Of a stretch of DNA of 64,000 bases, positions 27,505-35,933 are shown piece after piece. The stretch comes from Pseudorhodobacter antarcticus (GTDB taxonomy: Bacteria > Pseudomonadota > Alphaproteobacteria > Rhodobacterales > Rhodobacteraceae), in contig CAMAQR010000016.1 in the NCBI GenBank assembly GCA_945860375.1, forward strand, positions 1 through 64,000, read 5' to 3'. The notes below the pieces were generated by a model. That model saw nothing but the letters and a program-made list of their open reading frames with translations, was not told the origin of the DNA and did not search any database. Every line of letters starts with the position of its first letter. Position 1 is the first letter of the stretch. Both the position numbers and the translations under genes were made by a program.

Positions 27505-28257
27505 ATGCGCGGCCTTGCCCTGATCTCTCTGCTTGCGTTGACCCAACCCGTCAGCGCCTTCACCATGCCCGAGGATGAGGCGCAGGCGCAGTTTATCCGG
27601 TCCAACATCCTTGCGACGTTTTACCATGAGATGGGGCACGGTCTGATTGATGTGCTGGAGCTTTCGGTGCTGGGACGCGAAGAAGATGCGGCGGATTCGC
27701 TTTCGGCGGTGCTGATCCACAATCTGTGGCAAGAAGAGGCTGCGGCGCAGATGGTTTATGACACCGCCAGTGCCTTTCTGGTCTATGATGCCGAGGCGCA
27801 GCTGGGCGGCAACGAGCCTGCCTATTGGGACGAGCACAGCCTTGACATGCAGCGCTATTACAATCTGGTCTGCCTGTATTACGGCGCCGATCCTGACGCC
27901 CGCGAGGCTGATGCGATCGAATTGGGGCTGCCCGAAGACCGCGCCATGCGCTGCCCCGAAGAGTTTGAACTGGCGGATGCGTCTTGGGCGACCACTCTGG
28001 ATGCTTTGACGCCGGGCAAGGGCGCCAAAGGGCTGCGGCTGGTGAAGACCGATCCCAAGAACCCGCTGGCCGAGATGCTGGCCGAAGAGATCACCGCGCT
28101 GAACACGGCCTACGGGTTGCCGGTGTGGATTGATGTGGCAGTGGCCGATTGCGGCGAGGCAAACGCGTTTTACGACCCGAATGCCAAGACCATCACCATT
28201 TGCACCGAATACGCCGAAGACCTTGACCGGCTGTGGCTGGCCAATCAACTTGACTGA
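27505..28257 (+). CDS. DUF4344-type zinc metallopeptidase, secreted
   Basis: This 250-residue protein has a signal peptide (MRGLALISLLALTQPVSA) and the zinc motif HEMGH in ATFYHEMGHGLIDVLEL at about residue 41, with the downstream acidic helix LGREEDAADSLS. This is the layout of the DUF4344 putative metallopeptidase family. AGGAG lies 6 nt before ATG 27505. The C-terminus holds a Cys pair (VADCGEAN, ITICTEY). The substrate is unknown. Confidence 0.85.
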   Translation: MRGLALISLLALTQPVSAFTMPEDEAQAQFIRSNILATFYHEMGHGLIDVLELSVLGREEDAADSLSAVLIHNLWQEEAAAQMVYDTASAFLVYDAEAQLGGNEPAYWDEHSLDMQRYYNLVCLYYGADPDAREADAIELGLPEDRAMRCPEEFELADASWATTLDALTPGKGAKGLRLVKTDPKNPLAEMLAEEITALNTAYGLPVWIDVAVADCGEANAFYDPNAKTITICTEYAEDLDRLWLANQLD

Positions 28258-28295
28258 TTTTGTGATCACACGGATTTTTTGTGTGATCACAAATG
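28254..28295 (+). promoter_or_regulatory. Tandem TGTGATCACA operator module of the sdh operon
   Basis: Two TGTGATCACA palindromes at 28261-28270 and 28282-28291 have centres 21 bp apart, the same arrangement as before sucC. Flanks (CTGATTTTG before, AAATG after) are conserved too. The module overlaps the last bases of the upstream metallopeptidase gene and lies 142-183 nt before the sdhC start. Confidence 0.75.
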
Positions 28296-28436
28296 CGAAA
28301 AACTGCGTCTGATAGCGGCAACAACGCGCCTCTGCGTCAGTGTTGCGCGTGACAGATGCGATTTAGGCGCTATGACCTAAAGGAACAAAGCTGCCCGCAC
28401 GCAGGGCCCGCGACCAAAACGACGAAGGGAACCGAT

Positions 28437-28820
28437 ATGGCCGAGATAAAGCGGGTGGAACGCCCCCTGTCGCCACATTTGCAGATTTACCGCCCGCAGC
28501 TGACCTCTGTCACCTCGATCCTGACCCGGATCACCGGCAACGGGTTGATTGTCGGCACGGTCTTGGCGGTGTGGTGGCTGCTGGCAGCGGCAACGTCGCC
28601 CGCATATTTCGCGGTGGCCGATGCGGTGGCGACAAGCTGGTTTGGCGATCTGGTCTTCACCGGATCGGCTTGGGCGCTGTGGTATCACTACTTGGCCGGG
28701 CTGCGGCACCTGTATTTCGATGCGGGCAAGGGGCTGGACATTCCAACCGCTGAAAAGCTGGGCTGGGGCGTTGTCATCGGGTCGGTTGTGCTGACCATCA
28801 TCACCATTCTTGTCGTCTGA
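28437..28820 (+). CDS. sdhC: Succinate dehydrogenase, cytochrome b556 subunit
   Basis: This 127-residue membrane anchor has three helices and binds heme b and quinone in complex II. The N-terminal RPLSPHLQIYRPQLTSVTSI is the family signature, and YHYLAGLRHLYFDAG carries the heme-ligand His. AAGGGA precedes ATG 28437. It opens the sdhCDA...B operon downstream of the operator module. Confidence 0.95.
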   Translation: MAEIKRVERPLSPHLQIYRPQLTSVTSILTRITGNGLIVGTVLAVWWLLAAATSPAYFAVADAVATSWFGDLVFTGSAWALWYHYLAGLRHLYFDAGKGLDIPTAEKLGWGVVIGSVVLTIITILVV

Positions 28821-28830
28821 GGGGGCAATC

Positions 28831-29202
28831 ATGCGCTACCTAACCGCCCGCAAACGCGCCGAAGGCCGGGGCCCCGGCCATTCTGGCACCGAGCATCATT
28901 GGCACATGACCGTCAGCGCTGTCGCGCTGGCCTTCATGATGCCGACGTGGATTTACATCTTCGGGTCGGCGCTGGGCCAAAGCCATGCGGCGGTGCTGGC
29001 CACCTTTGCCCGGCCCTTCCCGGCGATCCTGACCGCGATGGTTCTGGTGGTGGGGATGCGCCACTTTGCCAAGGGCGCGCAAACGCTGTTTGAAGATTAT
29101 GCGCGCGGCACCACCCGCAAGTTGCTGATCATCGCCGCTTATTCGATTTCCTCTGTGATTGTGGCGACGGGGCTTTTTGCCCTTGTCCGCATCGCGCTGT
29201 AA
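28831..29202 (+). CDS. sdhD: Succinate dehydrogenase, hydrophobic membrane anchor
   Basis: This 123-residue protein has three membrane helices. The start [20 protein letters not shown] and the conserved [18 protein letters not shown] match alphaproteobacterial SdhD. It lies 10 nt after sdhC and 10 nt before sdhA. GAGGGGG precedes ATG 28831. Confidence 0.93.
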   Translation: MRYLTARKRAEGRGPGHSGTEHHWHMTVSAVALAFMMPTWIYIFGSALGQSHAAVLATFARPFPAILTAMVLVVGMRHFAKGAQTLFEDYARGTTRKLLIIAAYSISSVIVATGLFALVRIAL

Positions 29203-29212
29203 GGTCCCGACC

Positions 29213-31015
29213 ATGAACGCTTATCCGTATGAAGTGCATGACTATGACGTGGTGGTTGTGGGGGCTGGCGGTGCCGGTTTGCGCGCCACTTTGGGGATGG
29301 CCGAACAGGGTTTGCGCACCGCTTGCGTGACCAAGGTGTTCCCGACGCGCTCTCACACCGTCGCGGCCCAAGGTGGCATTGCCGCGTCTTTGGGCAATAT
29401 GGGGCCGGACTCGTGGCAATGGCACATGTATGACACCGTCAAAGGGTCGGACTGGCTGGGCGATACGGATGCGATGGAATACCTTGCGCGCGAAGCCCCG
29501 AAGGCGGTGTATGAGCTGGAGCATTACGGCGTGCCGTTTTCGCGCACCGAAGAGGGCAAGATTTACCAGCGCCCCTTTGGCGGCCACACCACCGAATTCG
29601 GCGAAGGCCCACCCGTGCAACGCACCTGCGCCGCCGCTGACCGCACCGGCCATGCGATCTTGCACACTTTGTATGGGCAATCGTTGAAGAACAACGCCGA
29701 GTTCTACATCGAATATTTCGCGCTTGATCTGATCATGACGGACGGGCGTTGCACCGGGGTTGTGGCCTGGAAGCTGGACGATGGGTCGCTGCACGTTTTC
29801 AACGCCAAGATGGTGGTGCTGGCGACGGGCGGTTATGGGCGCGCTTACTTCTCGGCAACTTCTGCCCACACCTGCACCGGTGATGGTGGCGGCATGGTGG
29901 CGCGGGCCGGCCTGCCGTTGCAGGATATGGAATTTGTGCAATTCCACCCGACGGGGATTTATGGCTCGGGCTGTCTGATCACCGAAGGCGCGCGCGGCGA
30001 AGGCGGTTATCTGACCAACTCCGAAGGCGAGCGGTTCATGGAGCGCTATGCGCCGCATTACAAAGACCTCGCGCCCCGCGATTACGTCAGCCGCTGCATG
30101 ACCATCGAAATTCGTGAAGGCCGTGGCGTGGGCCCGAACAAGGACCACATCCACCTGAACCTGAGCCATCTGCCCAAGGCGACGCTGGATTTGCGGCTGC
30201 CCGGCATTTCGGAATCGGCCAAGATTTTCGCGGGCGTCGATCTGCAAAAAGAGCCGATCCCGGTGCTGCCGACCGTGCATTACAACATGGGCGGCATTCC
30301 AACCAACTATTGGGGTGAGGTGTTGAACCCCACCGCCACCAACCCCGATGCCACCGTGCCGGGCCTGATGGCCGTGGGCGAGGCGGGCTGTGCGTCGGTG
30401 CATGGCGCCAACCGTCTGGGCTCGAACAGCTTGATCGACCTTGTGGTGTTTGGCCGCGCGGCGGCGATCCGGGCGGGCCAGATTGTGGACCCGAAGGCCC
30501 GTCTGGGCGATCTGAACAAGGCCGAGGTGGACCGCGCGATTGATCGCTTTGACGTCACGCGCCACGCGAATGGCTCTATCCCCACCGCCGCATTGCGGTT
30601 GGAGATGCAGAAAACCATGCAGTCCGACGCGGCAGTGTTCCGCACGGATAAGACGCTGGCCGAGGGCGTGGTGAAGATGACGGCGATTGCCGGCAAGATG
30701 GGCGATGTGAAGGTGACGGACCGGTCGATGGTCTGGAATTCCGATCTGATGGAAACGCTGGAACTGCAAAACCTGATGCCGAACGCGCTGGCCACGATTT
30801 ACGGGGCGCATGCCCGCACCGAAAGCCGCGGGGCCCATGCGCATGAAGATCATCCGACGCGCAATGATGCCGAGTGGCGCAAGCACACTTTGGCCCATGT
30901 CGATGGCAACAAGGTGACGCTGGGATACCGGGCTGTGCATACCGCGCCTTTGACCGCCGAAGCCGATGGCGGGATTTCGTTGCAGAAGATCGCTCCGGCA
31001 GAGCGGAAGTTCTGA
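29213..31015 (+). CDS. sdhA: Succinate dehydrogenase flavoprotein subunit
   Basis: This 600-residue catalytic subunit oxidises succinate to fumarate. The FAD motif [12 protein letters not shown] is at about residues 14-25 and the covalent FAD histidine is His48 in [11 protein letters not shown]. The substrate-binding segment [20 protein letters not shown] and the C-terminal [18 protein letters not shown] are typical. AAGG precedes ATG 29213. Confidence 0.98.
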   Translation: MNAYPYEVHDYDVVVVGAGGAGLRATLGMAEQGLRTACVTKVFPTRSHTVAAQGGIAASLGNMGPDSWQWHMYDTVKGSDWLGDTDAMEYLAREAPKAVYELEHYGVPFSRTEEGKIYQRPFGGHTTEFGEGPPVQRTCAAADRTGHAILHTLYGQSLKNNAEFYIEYFALDLIMTDGRCTGVVAWKLDDGSLHVFNAKMVVLATGGYGRAYFSATSAHTCTGDGGGMVARAGLPLQDMEFVQFHPTGIYGSGCLITEGARGEGGYLTNSEGERFMERYAPHYKDLAPRDYVSRCMTIEIREGRGVGPNKDHIHLNLSHLPKATLDLRLPGISESAKIFAGVDLQKEPIPVLPTVHYNMGGIPTNYWGEVLNPTATNPDATVPGLMAVGEAGCASVHGANRLGSNSLIDLVVFGRAAAIRAGQIVDPKARLGDLNKAEVDRAIDRFDVTRHANGSIPTAALRLEMQKTMQSDAAVFRTDKTLAEGVVKMTAIAGKMGDVKVTDRSMVWNSDLMETLELQNLMPNALATIYGAHARTESRGAHAHEDHPTRNDAEWRKHTLAHVDGNKVTLGYRAVHTAPLTAEADGGISLQKIAPAERKF

Positions 31016-31033
31016 TTTCAGACAGGAGGGGCC

Positions 31034-31807
31034 GTGACCGACGCTTGGGATGAACGCCGTCTGATCGACCGCACGAAGGAATTTCGTGCGGTGCTGGATG
31101 GTCAAATCCAAAAGCAGCGGCAGCGGTTTGTGCGGATGGCGGCGGGGATTGCGCCGCGTCTGTGCCCCCTGTGCGATTACTACGGCATGTTTGCCCCCTT
31201 TGGTGCGCCACCCCGGTTCGATGCGCGCTGTCCATCTTGCAGTTCGCTGGAACGGCATCGGCTGATCTGGCTGTTGCTGACGCGGCAGGGGGTGTTCGGC
31301 GCGGACCACCGCTTGCTGCATTTTGCGGCCGAAGGTGTGCTGCGCAAGCATCTGCGCGGTATGGTCGGGCGCTATGAAACGGCGGACATTCGCGCTGATC
31401 TGAAGCCCGACCATGTGGCGAATATTGAGTCGTTGGATATGCCCGACGGCAGTTTTGACCGCATCCTGTGCAACCATGTGCTGGAACATGTCGATGACGC
31501 CAAGGCTTTGGCCGAGATGTTCCGGGTGCTGGTTCCGGGCGGTGTGGCGCTGTTGACCACGCCGATCGTCGAAGGCTGGGCGCAGAGTTATGAAAACCTG
31601 GCCATTGACGGGGCCGGGCCACGCACCCTGCATTTTGGGCAGGACGATCATGTGCGGTTTTATGGCCGCGATCTGCGCGACCGCATCCGCGCGGCAGGCT
31701 TTGTCCTGACAGAATTCACGGCCACCGAACCCGATGTCCACCGCTATGGGCTGATGCGCGGGGAGACGGTGTTTATCGCAACGAAACCAGAGGCAGGAAC
31801 CGCATGA
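31034..31807 (+). CDS. SAM-dependent methyltransferase inserted between sdhA and sdhB
   Basis: This 257-residue protein has a Cys4 zinc-ribbon-like N-terminal region (CPLC at about 43-46 and CPSC about 25 residues later) and a methyltransferase_11-type domain (SLDMPDGSFDRILCNHVLEH, FRVLVPGGVALLTTP). GTG 31034 has AGGAGG about 6 nt upstream. It lies 18 nt after sdhA. The substrate is unknown; sugar or lipid modification is common for this fold. Its place within the sdh operon is unusual compared with the textbook order. Confidence 0.85.
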   Translation: MTDAWDERRLIDRTKEFRAVLDGQIQKQRQRFVRMAAGIAPRLCPLCDYYGMFAPFGAPPRFDARCPSCSSLERHRLIWLLLTRQGVFGADHRLLHFAAEGVLRKHLRGMVGRYETADIRADLKPDHVANIESLDMPDGSFDRILCNHVLEHVDDAKALAEMFRVLVPGGVALLTTPIVEGWAQSYENLAIDGAGPRTLHFGQDDHVRFYGRDLRDRIRAAGFVLTEFTATEPDVHRYGLMRGETVFIATKPEAGTA

Positions 31808-32121
31808 CATACCGCATTCTTTTGGCCGCTGTGCTGTTGGTCGCCGCCTGCGATCCGCAGGAACTGGCCGACAAGGCCCTGCGGCAAACCGCAGAATCCG
31901 TGGTGCAGCCGGTGCTCGCGCGTGAAATGCCGGGCGCTGTGGCCGATGTGGCCACCCGCTGCATTCTGGACGCGGCTGACCCCGGCGAGATCAACATTCT
32001 GGCCCGCGATGTGGGGGTCGAGGCTGGCACCCAGACCATCCAGAACATCCGCAACATCGCCACCCGTCCCGCCGTTGCCGCCTGTTTTGCCGCCGGTGGC
32101 GTGCCGTCGTTGCGGGTGTGA
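31804..32121 (+). CDS. Putative lipoprotein 1 in the sdh operon
   Basis: This 105-residue protein has a signal peptide ending in the lipobox LVAAC (Cys16). The mature part is helical with two further Cys (TRCILDAADP, VAACFAAGG). Its ATG overlaps the methyltransferase stop by 4 nt (ATGA). Function is unknown. Confidence 0.75.
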   Translation: MTYRILLAAVLLVAACDPQELADKALRQTAESVVQPVLAREMPGAVADVATRCILDAADPGEINILARDVGVEAGTQTIQNIRNIATRPAVAACFAAGGVPSLRV

Positions 32122-32123
32122 CG

Positions 32124-32417
32124 ATGCGGGTGATCCTTGGCCTTTGCGCCACGCTGCCCCTGCTATCCTGCGGCCCGATTCCGTTGGCGCAGGCCGAGCG
32201 TGAATGCCTGTCGCAGGCCCGTCTGGCCGAGCAACCGCGCGGATCGGTGGGTGTGGGCGTCGGGTCGGATGGCGTGGCTCGGGTGGTGGGTGATATTACC
32301 ATCAGCTCTGATTACCTGACGGGCCGCGATCCGAGCCAAGTCTACGACAATTGCGTGGTGCGCCGCTCTGGCGTGATGCCCTCGCGCCCCTTCTCCAGTA
32401 TTCCCGCCAGCCGCTAG
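32124..32417 (+). CDS. Putative lipoprotein 2 in the sdh operon
   Basis: This 97-residue protein starts [16 protein letters not shown] with a lipobox ending at Cys16. A Gly-rich segment, [20 protein letters not shown], is followed by [10 protein letters not shown]. It starts 2 nt after the previous stop, so they are coupled. Function is unknown. Confidence 0.72.
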   Translation: MRVILGLCATLPLLSCGPIPLAQAERECLSQARLAEQPRGSVGVGVGSDGVARVVGDITISSDYLTGRDPSQVYDNCVVRRSGVMPSRPFSSIPASR

Positions 32418-32442
32418 CTGGACGCAACGAAAAGGTCTGACC

Positions 32443-33219
32443 ATGGTTCAGTTTACCCTGCCGAAGAATTCGAAAATCCGCACCGGCAAAACCTGGCCGC
32501 GCCCGGCGGGCAGCAATGTGCGCAAGTTCCAGATTTACCGCTGGACGCCCGATGATGGTGAAAACCCGCGTGTGGACACCTATTTCGTCGATATGGACAG
32601 CTGCGGCCCGATGGTTCTGGACGCGCTGATCAAGATCAAGACCGACATCGACCCGACGCTGACCTTCCGCCGGTCCTGCCGCGAGGGGATCTGCGGGTCT
32701 TGCGCGATGAACATCGGCGGCATTAACACTTTGGCCTGTATTTACGGGTTGGATGAGGTGAAGGGCGATGTCAAAATCTATCCGCTGCCGCATCTGCCGG
32801 TGGTCAAGGATCTGGTGCCGGATCTGACGCATTTCTACGCCCAGCACGCCAGCATCATGCCGTGGCTGGAGACGAAAACCAACCGTCCGGCCAAGGAATG
32901 GCGGCAGTCGATTGAAGACCGTGCGAAACTGGACGGCATGTATGAATGCGTCATGTGCGCCTGCTGTTCGACGTCTTGCCCGTCCTACTGGTGGAACGGC
33001 GACAAATATCTGGGGCCAGCTGCCCTGCTGCACGCCAACCGCTGGATCGTGGACAGCCGCGATGAGGCGACCGGCGAACGGCTGGACGCGTTGGAAGACC
33101 CGTTCAAGCTGTACCGCTGCCACACCATCATGAACTGCACCAAAACCTGCCCCAAGGGGCTGAACCCGGCCAAGGCGATTGCCGAGATCAAGAAGATGAT
33201 GGTCGATCGGGTGGTGTAA
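32443..33219 (+). CDS. sdhB: Succinate dehydrogenase iron-sulfur subunit
   Basis: This 258-residue protein carries three Fe-S clusters: the [2Fe-2S] ligands in [16 protein letters not shown] plus the downstream Cys, the [4Fe-4S] [14 protein letters not shown] motif, and the [3Fe-4S] site in [17 protein letters not shown]. It passes electrons from SdhA to quinone. AAAGG precedes ATG 32443. It is separated from sdhA by three unrelated genes on the same strand. Confidence 0.97.
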   Translation: MVQFTLPKNSKIRTGKTWPRPAGSNVRKFQIYRWTPDDGENPRVDTYFVDMDSCGPMVLDALIKIKTDIDPTLTFRRSCREGICGSCAMNIGGINTLACIYGLDEVKGDVKIYPLPHLPVVKDLVPDLTHFYAQHASIMPWLETKTNRPAKEWRQSIEDRAKLDGMYECVMCACCSTSCPSYWWNGDKYLGPAALLHANRWIVDSRDEATGERLDALEDPFKLYRCHTIMNCTKTCPKGLNPAKAIAEIKKMMVDRVV

Positions 33220-33226
33220 GGGATTG

Positions 33227-33250
33227 GGGCGCGGGGGAAACCCTGCGCCC
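33227..33250. terminator. GC-rich hairpin after sdhB (weak terminator)
   Basis: GGGCGCGGGG and CCCTGCGCCC pair around GAAA with one mismatch or bulge. It lies just after the sdhB stop and touches the 3' end of the convergent LuxR-like gene. No T-tract is present, so intrinsic termination is uncertain. Confidence 0.4.
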
Positions 33251-33729
33251 TAGGCCAGTGCCCGCAGCGACTCTTGGGTGGCAAGCGGCAGGTTGTCGAA
33301 ATCGGCAGTCAGGGCGTGCAGTTGATCGACCAGCGCCATCAGTTCGGCGCGCTGGCTTTCGGTGAAATCGGTGCCGGATTTGGTCATGCTGGCGATGGTG
33401 CGCGCGGTATTGGCCCCCAGCGTGTAAGTCCAGCCGTTGACCAGCCCAAACTCTGCCGCCGCCGCGACCACGCCTTCGGGGTCTTTGTCGGTCAGTTCGG
33501 ACCACATCACCACGCCCGTGTGCGCCAACCCCCAATGCACAACCGGATCGGACATCATGAATCCGCGTTCGCTGTAACGGTCGATCCAAGCCTGCGGATA
33601 GGTGCGGTACATCAGCGAGGGCCGGTTGTACCGAATATGCAGAGCAAACAGATAGCCGGTGTCACAAAGCGCCGCAATTTTGCCAAGCAATTGCAAAATC
33701 ACCTGATCTGCGCGCATATGTTCTGACAT
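33250..33729 (-). CDS. LuxR-type autoinducer-binding protein lacking a DNA-binding domain
   Basis: This 159-residue protein matches the N-terminal acyl-homoserine-lactone binding domain of LuxR regulators. The conserved ligand-pocket pattern is visible: YPQAWIDRY (Trp, Tyr), SDPVVHWG (Asp-Pro), then the second Trp in VVMWSEL. It ends at the place where the helix-turn-helix would begin, so it cannot bind DNA in the usual way. It is divergent from a full LuxR-type regulator 106 bp away. I infer a modulating partner, such as heterodimer formation or ligand sequestration. Confidence 0.85.
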   Translation of the reverse strand: MSEHMRADQVILQLLGKIAALCDTGYLFALHIRYNRPSLMYRTYPQAWIDRYSERGFMMSDPVVHWGLAHTGVVMWSELTDKDPEGVVAAAAEFGLVNGWTYTLGANTARTIASMTKSGTDFTESQRAELMALVDQLHALTADFDNLPLATQESLRALA

Positions 33730-33835
33730 TCATCACCTCTGGGATGCTAGCAGTTGCATAAGACACCTTAACCGGGCAATTGTTATCCGACCGAAACTAT
33801 GACGCGTCGCAGCAATCAGCAACTGTTTTGATCAG

Positions 33836-34447
33836 ATGAATCCGCTTAACGTGATGAAAGACCAGTTCCATCTGATTGCGCCTGCAGGCTTCTATGTCGC
33901 CTTGCGGGTCGGCTTCACTTTTCCCGAGGAAGAGGTGAACGCCTTGCCCGAGCCTTGGGTTGAATTTTACACAACCCAAGGTTTGGTGGTGCAGGATCCG
34001 GCGATGCGTTGGGTCTATGGGCACACCGGGGCGTCGCGGTTTTCGGATTTGGATGTGCCCGATCCACATCAGGTGCGCGCCCATGCGGCGGTGTTCGGGC
34101 TGACGCATGGTGCGGTGGTGTCGGTGTTGAACCCGTCAGATCGCGGGCGGCGCAGCTATGGGCTGTTCTTCCGCGATGATCGCGATTTTGAGGCGATAGA
34201 GTTGGAACAGTTGCAGCGCCTTGTGAAGCGGGCGCATTCCGGTCCGGTGGATGAGCCGACATTGACCGCCGCCGAGATTGAGGCGCTGAAACTGCAATCT
34301 CAGGGCTTGCGGTTGAAGCAGATCGCCGCACAGTTGGGGATTTCGGAAAGCGCTGTCAAAGCGCGTCTGAACAACGTCAAGCGCAAGCTGGGGGCCAAGA
34401 CCCAATCGCAGGCGGCGTCGATGGCAGCGGCACGGCGCATTTTGTGA
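33836..34447 (+). CDS. LuxR-family transcriptional regulator (autoinducer domain plus HTH)
   Basis: This 203-residue protein has an N-terminal autoinducer-binding-like domain (LPEPWVEFYTTQGLVVQDPA, with Trp, Tyr and Asp-Pro kept; the second Trp is replaced by Phe in ASRFSDL) and a C-terminal LuxR helix-turn-helix (about 140-203, LTAAEIEALKLQSQGLRLKQ then IAAQLGISESAVKARL). It is shorter than standard LuxR proteins (about 240). No luxI-type synthase is in the window, so it is a candidate solo regulator. Confidence 0.85.
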   Translation: MNPLNVMKDQFHLIAPAGFYVALRVGFTFPEEEVNALPEPWVEFYTTQGLVVQDPAMRWVYGHTGASRFSDLDVPDPHQVRAHAAVFGLTHGAVVSVLNPSDRGRRSYGLFFRDDRDFEAIELEQLQRLVKRAHSGPVDEPTLTAAEIEALKLQSQGLRLKQIAAQLGISESAVKARLNNVKRKLGAKTQSQAASMAAARRIL

Positions 34448-34454
34448 GGCGCGC

Positions 34455-34649
34455 GTGCCAGTCTTACTGCTGATCCTTGTGCTGTCGGTGTTCGCCTTTG
34501 CTTGGCTGGCGCGTCGGGGATCTACGTTGACCAAGGCTTGCCGGTGGCGACTGGACCGGGCGTTGGGGCCTGACAGCTATCGCTGTGTGGCCTGCGGGGC
34601 GCAGGTGGAAAGTCTGGGCAAGGTGCCGAACCGCTGTTTGCGCGGCTGA
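34455..34649 (+). CDS. Small membrane protein with a Cys-X2-Cys motif
   Basis: This 64-codon frame starts at GTG 34455, 7 nt after the LuxR stop. It has an N-terminal hydrophobic helix (LLLILVLSVFAFAWLA) followed by a basic, Cys-containing tail (YRCVACGAQVES, NRCLRG), suggesting a small membrane-anchored zinc-ribbon protein. Function is unknown. Confidence 0.55.
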   Translation: MPVLLLILVLSVFAFAWLARRGSTLTKACRWRLDRALGPDSYRCVACGAQVESLGKVPNRCLRG

Positions 34650-34650
34650 A

Positions 34651-34760
34651 GCGTGTTGCGTTCGATCGGGTTTCACCGATGGAACGCAACCGGGCCACGC
34701 ACCGGCAGTGCCTGTCTTGGATTTCCTTCGATCTGAATCAGATTGAAGGAAATCCGCTCT
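34651..34760 (+). repeat. Dispersed ~105-bp repeat, copy 1 (with two hairpins)
   Basis: GTTGCGTTC pairs with GAACGCAAC around a 17-nt loop, and GGATTTCCTTC pairs with GAAGGAAATCC near the 3' end. The core ACCGGCAGTGCCTGTCTTGG is shared exactly with the inverted copy at 44974-45079. The element lies between the small membrane protein and the convergent aldo/keto reductase, and may terminate transcription. Confidence 0.75.
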
Positions 34761-34835
34761 GGCTTCGGCGCCCTTGCGAAAATCGGGGGGCTGTCTGCCC
34801 CCAATTCCGTCAAGGATGCCTGTTCACGAAGCAAG

Positions 34836-35819
34836 TCAGCAGTATCGTTCCACCGTGCTGGCCTGATCGTGGCCATAGCGGTCGCCGTAGGCCCAGCCAA
34901 CCGGCAGCAGGTGCGCGATGGCGGCGCGCAGATCGGGTGTCATGGTCAGAGTGTCGGCAGCGGCCCAATCGGCCAGATGTGCGGCGCTGCGTGTGCCGGG
35001 AATGGGGATCAGATGCGGGCCTTGGTCCAGCACCCAAGCCATCGCCAGTGCCGGCGCTGAATGCCCGAAATCGGCCGCCAGCGCGCGAAAGGCGGTCAGT
35101 TTGATCAGGTTCAGACCCCAGTCAGGTTGATGGAACCGCGGGATTTGCAGGCGGAAGTCATCAGCGGTCAGGGTGGCCGGATCAATCGGCATGCGCCCGA
35201 ACGCCCCGCGCGCCAAGGGCGAGAACGGCACAAAGGCAGTGCCCAATGCGGCGCAGGTCTGGATCAAGCCCAGTTCCGGCTGGCGCGACCACAGCGAATA
35301 TTCGTTCTGCACCGCGCGGCAGGGATGCACCGCGTGGGCGCGGCGCAGGGTGCCGGGCGCGATTTCCGACAGCCCGTAGCCGCCGATCAGACCGTCGTCG
35401 ATCATCGCCTTCAAAGAGTGCACAACCTCTTCGATGGGGCGGGCCTCTTCGCGGCGGTGAATGTAGAATAAATCCACATGGTCCGTGCCGAGCCGCTTTA
35501 ATGAGGCGTGAAGTTCGGCGCGCAAATGACTGGCAGAATTGTCGAAACGGCGATCAGGTCCGTCGACGATACTGGCCTTGGTTGCGATCTGGATGTTTGG
35601 TTTGTGCAAAGCAATCCATTCGCCCATCACTGTTTCTGACACGCCCATACCGTAGATATTGGCGGTGTCCAGAAAGGTGATGCCGTGATCCAGTGCCGCA
35701 TCCAGACAGCGGAAGCTTTCTTCCTTGGTGGTCGGCCCGAAGATGCCGCCAAAGCTCATGCAGCCCAGACCGATGGCGGACACCATCGGCCCGCCTGCGC
35801 CCAATTGCCGTTGTTTCAT
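34836..35819 (-). CDS. Aldo/keto reductase
   Basis: This 327-residue NADPH-dependent oxidoreductase has the catalytic tetrad Asp51, Tyr56 (FLDTANIYG), Lys81 (ATKAS) and His121 (FYIHR). The C-terminal IPIPGTRSAAHL binds the cofactor phosphate in the family. AGGAG lies 7 nt before ATG 35819. The closest family members reduce small aldehydes or ketones; the substrate is unknown. Confidence 0.93.
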   Translation of the reverse strand: MKQRQLGAGGPMVSAIGLGCMSFGGIFGPTTKEESFRCLDAALDHGITFLDTANIYGMGVSETVMGEWIALHKPNIQIATKASIVDGPDRRFDNSASHLRAELHASLKRLGTDHVDLFYIHRREEARPIEEVVHSLKAMIDDGLIGGYGLSEIAPGTLRRAHAVHPCRAVQNEYSLWSRQPELGLIQTCAALGTAFVPFSPLARGAFGRMPIDPATLTADDFRLQIPRFHQPDWGLNLIKLTAFRALAADFGHSAPALAMAWVLDQGPHLIPIPGTRSAAHLADWAAADTLTMTPDLRAAIAHLLPVGWAYGDRYGHDQASTVERYC

Positions 35820-35933
35820 CGCCGTCTCCTGTTTTGGGCGGATGAATAGACGCCCGCGAATCGGTTAGGTCAAGCGCAGAACGGGTTGACGGCGGCGCAG
35901 GTGTCGGGGAACCTCTTGCAAAGGGAGACGCCT

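Noticed and set aside
29129..31810. 893-codon open frame on the minus strand opposite sdhA
   Set aside because: It is a shadow of sdhA and the methyltransferase in GC-rich DNA; the composition (many Arg, His, Gln) and lack of motifs are typical of antisense frames.
33250..34450. A luxI-type synthase next to the LuxR pair
   Set aside because: No neighbouring frame has the GNAT-like LuxI motifs.
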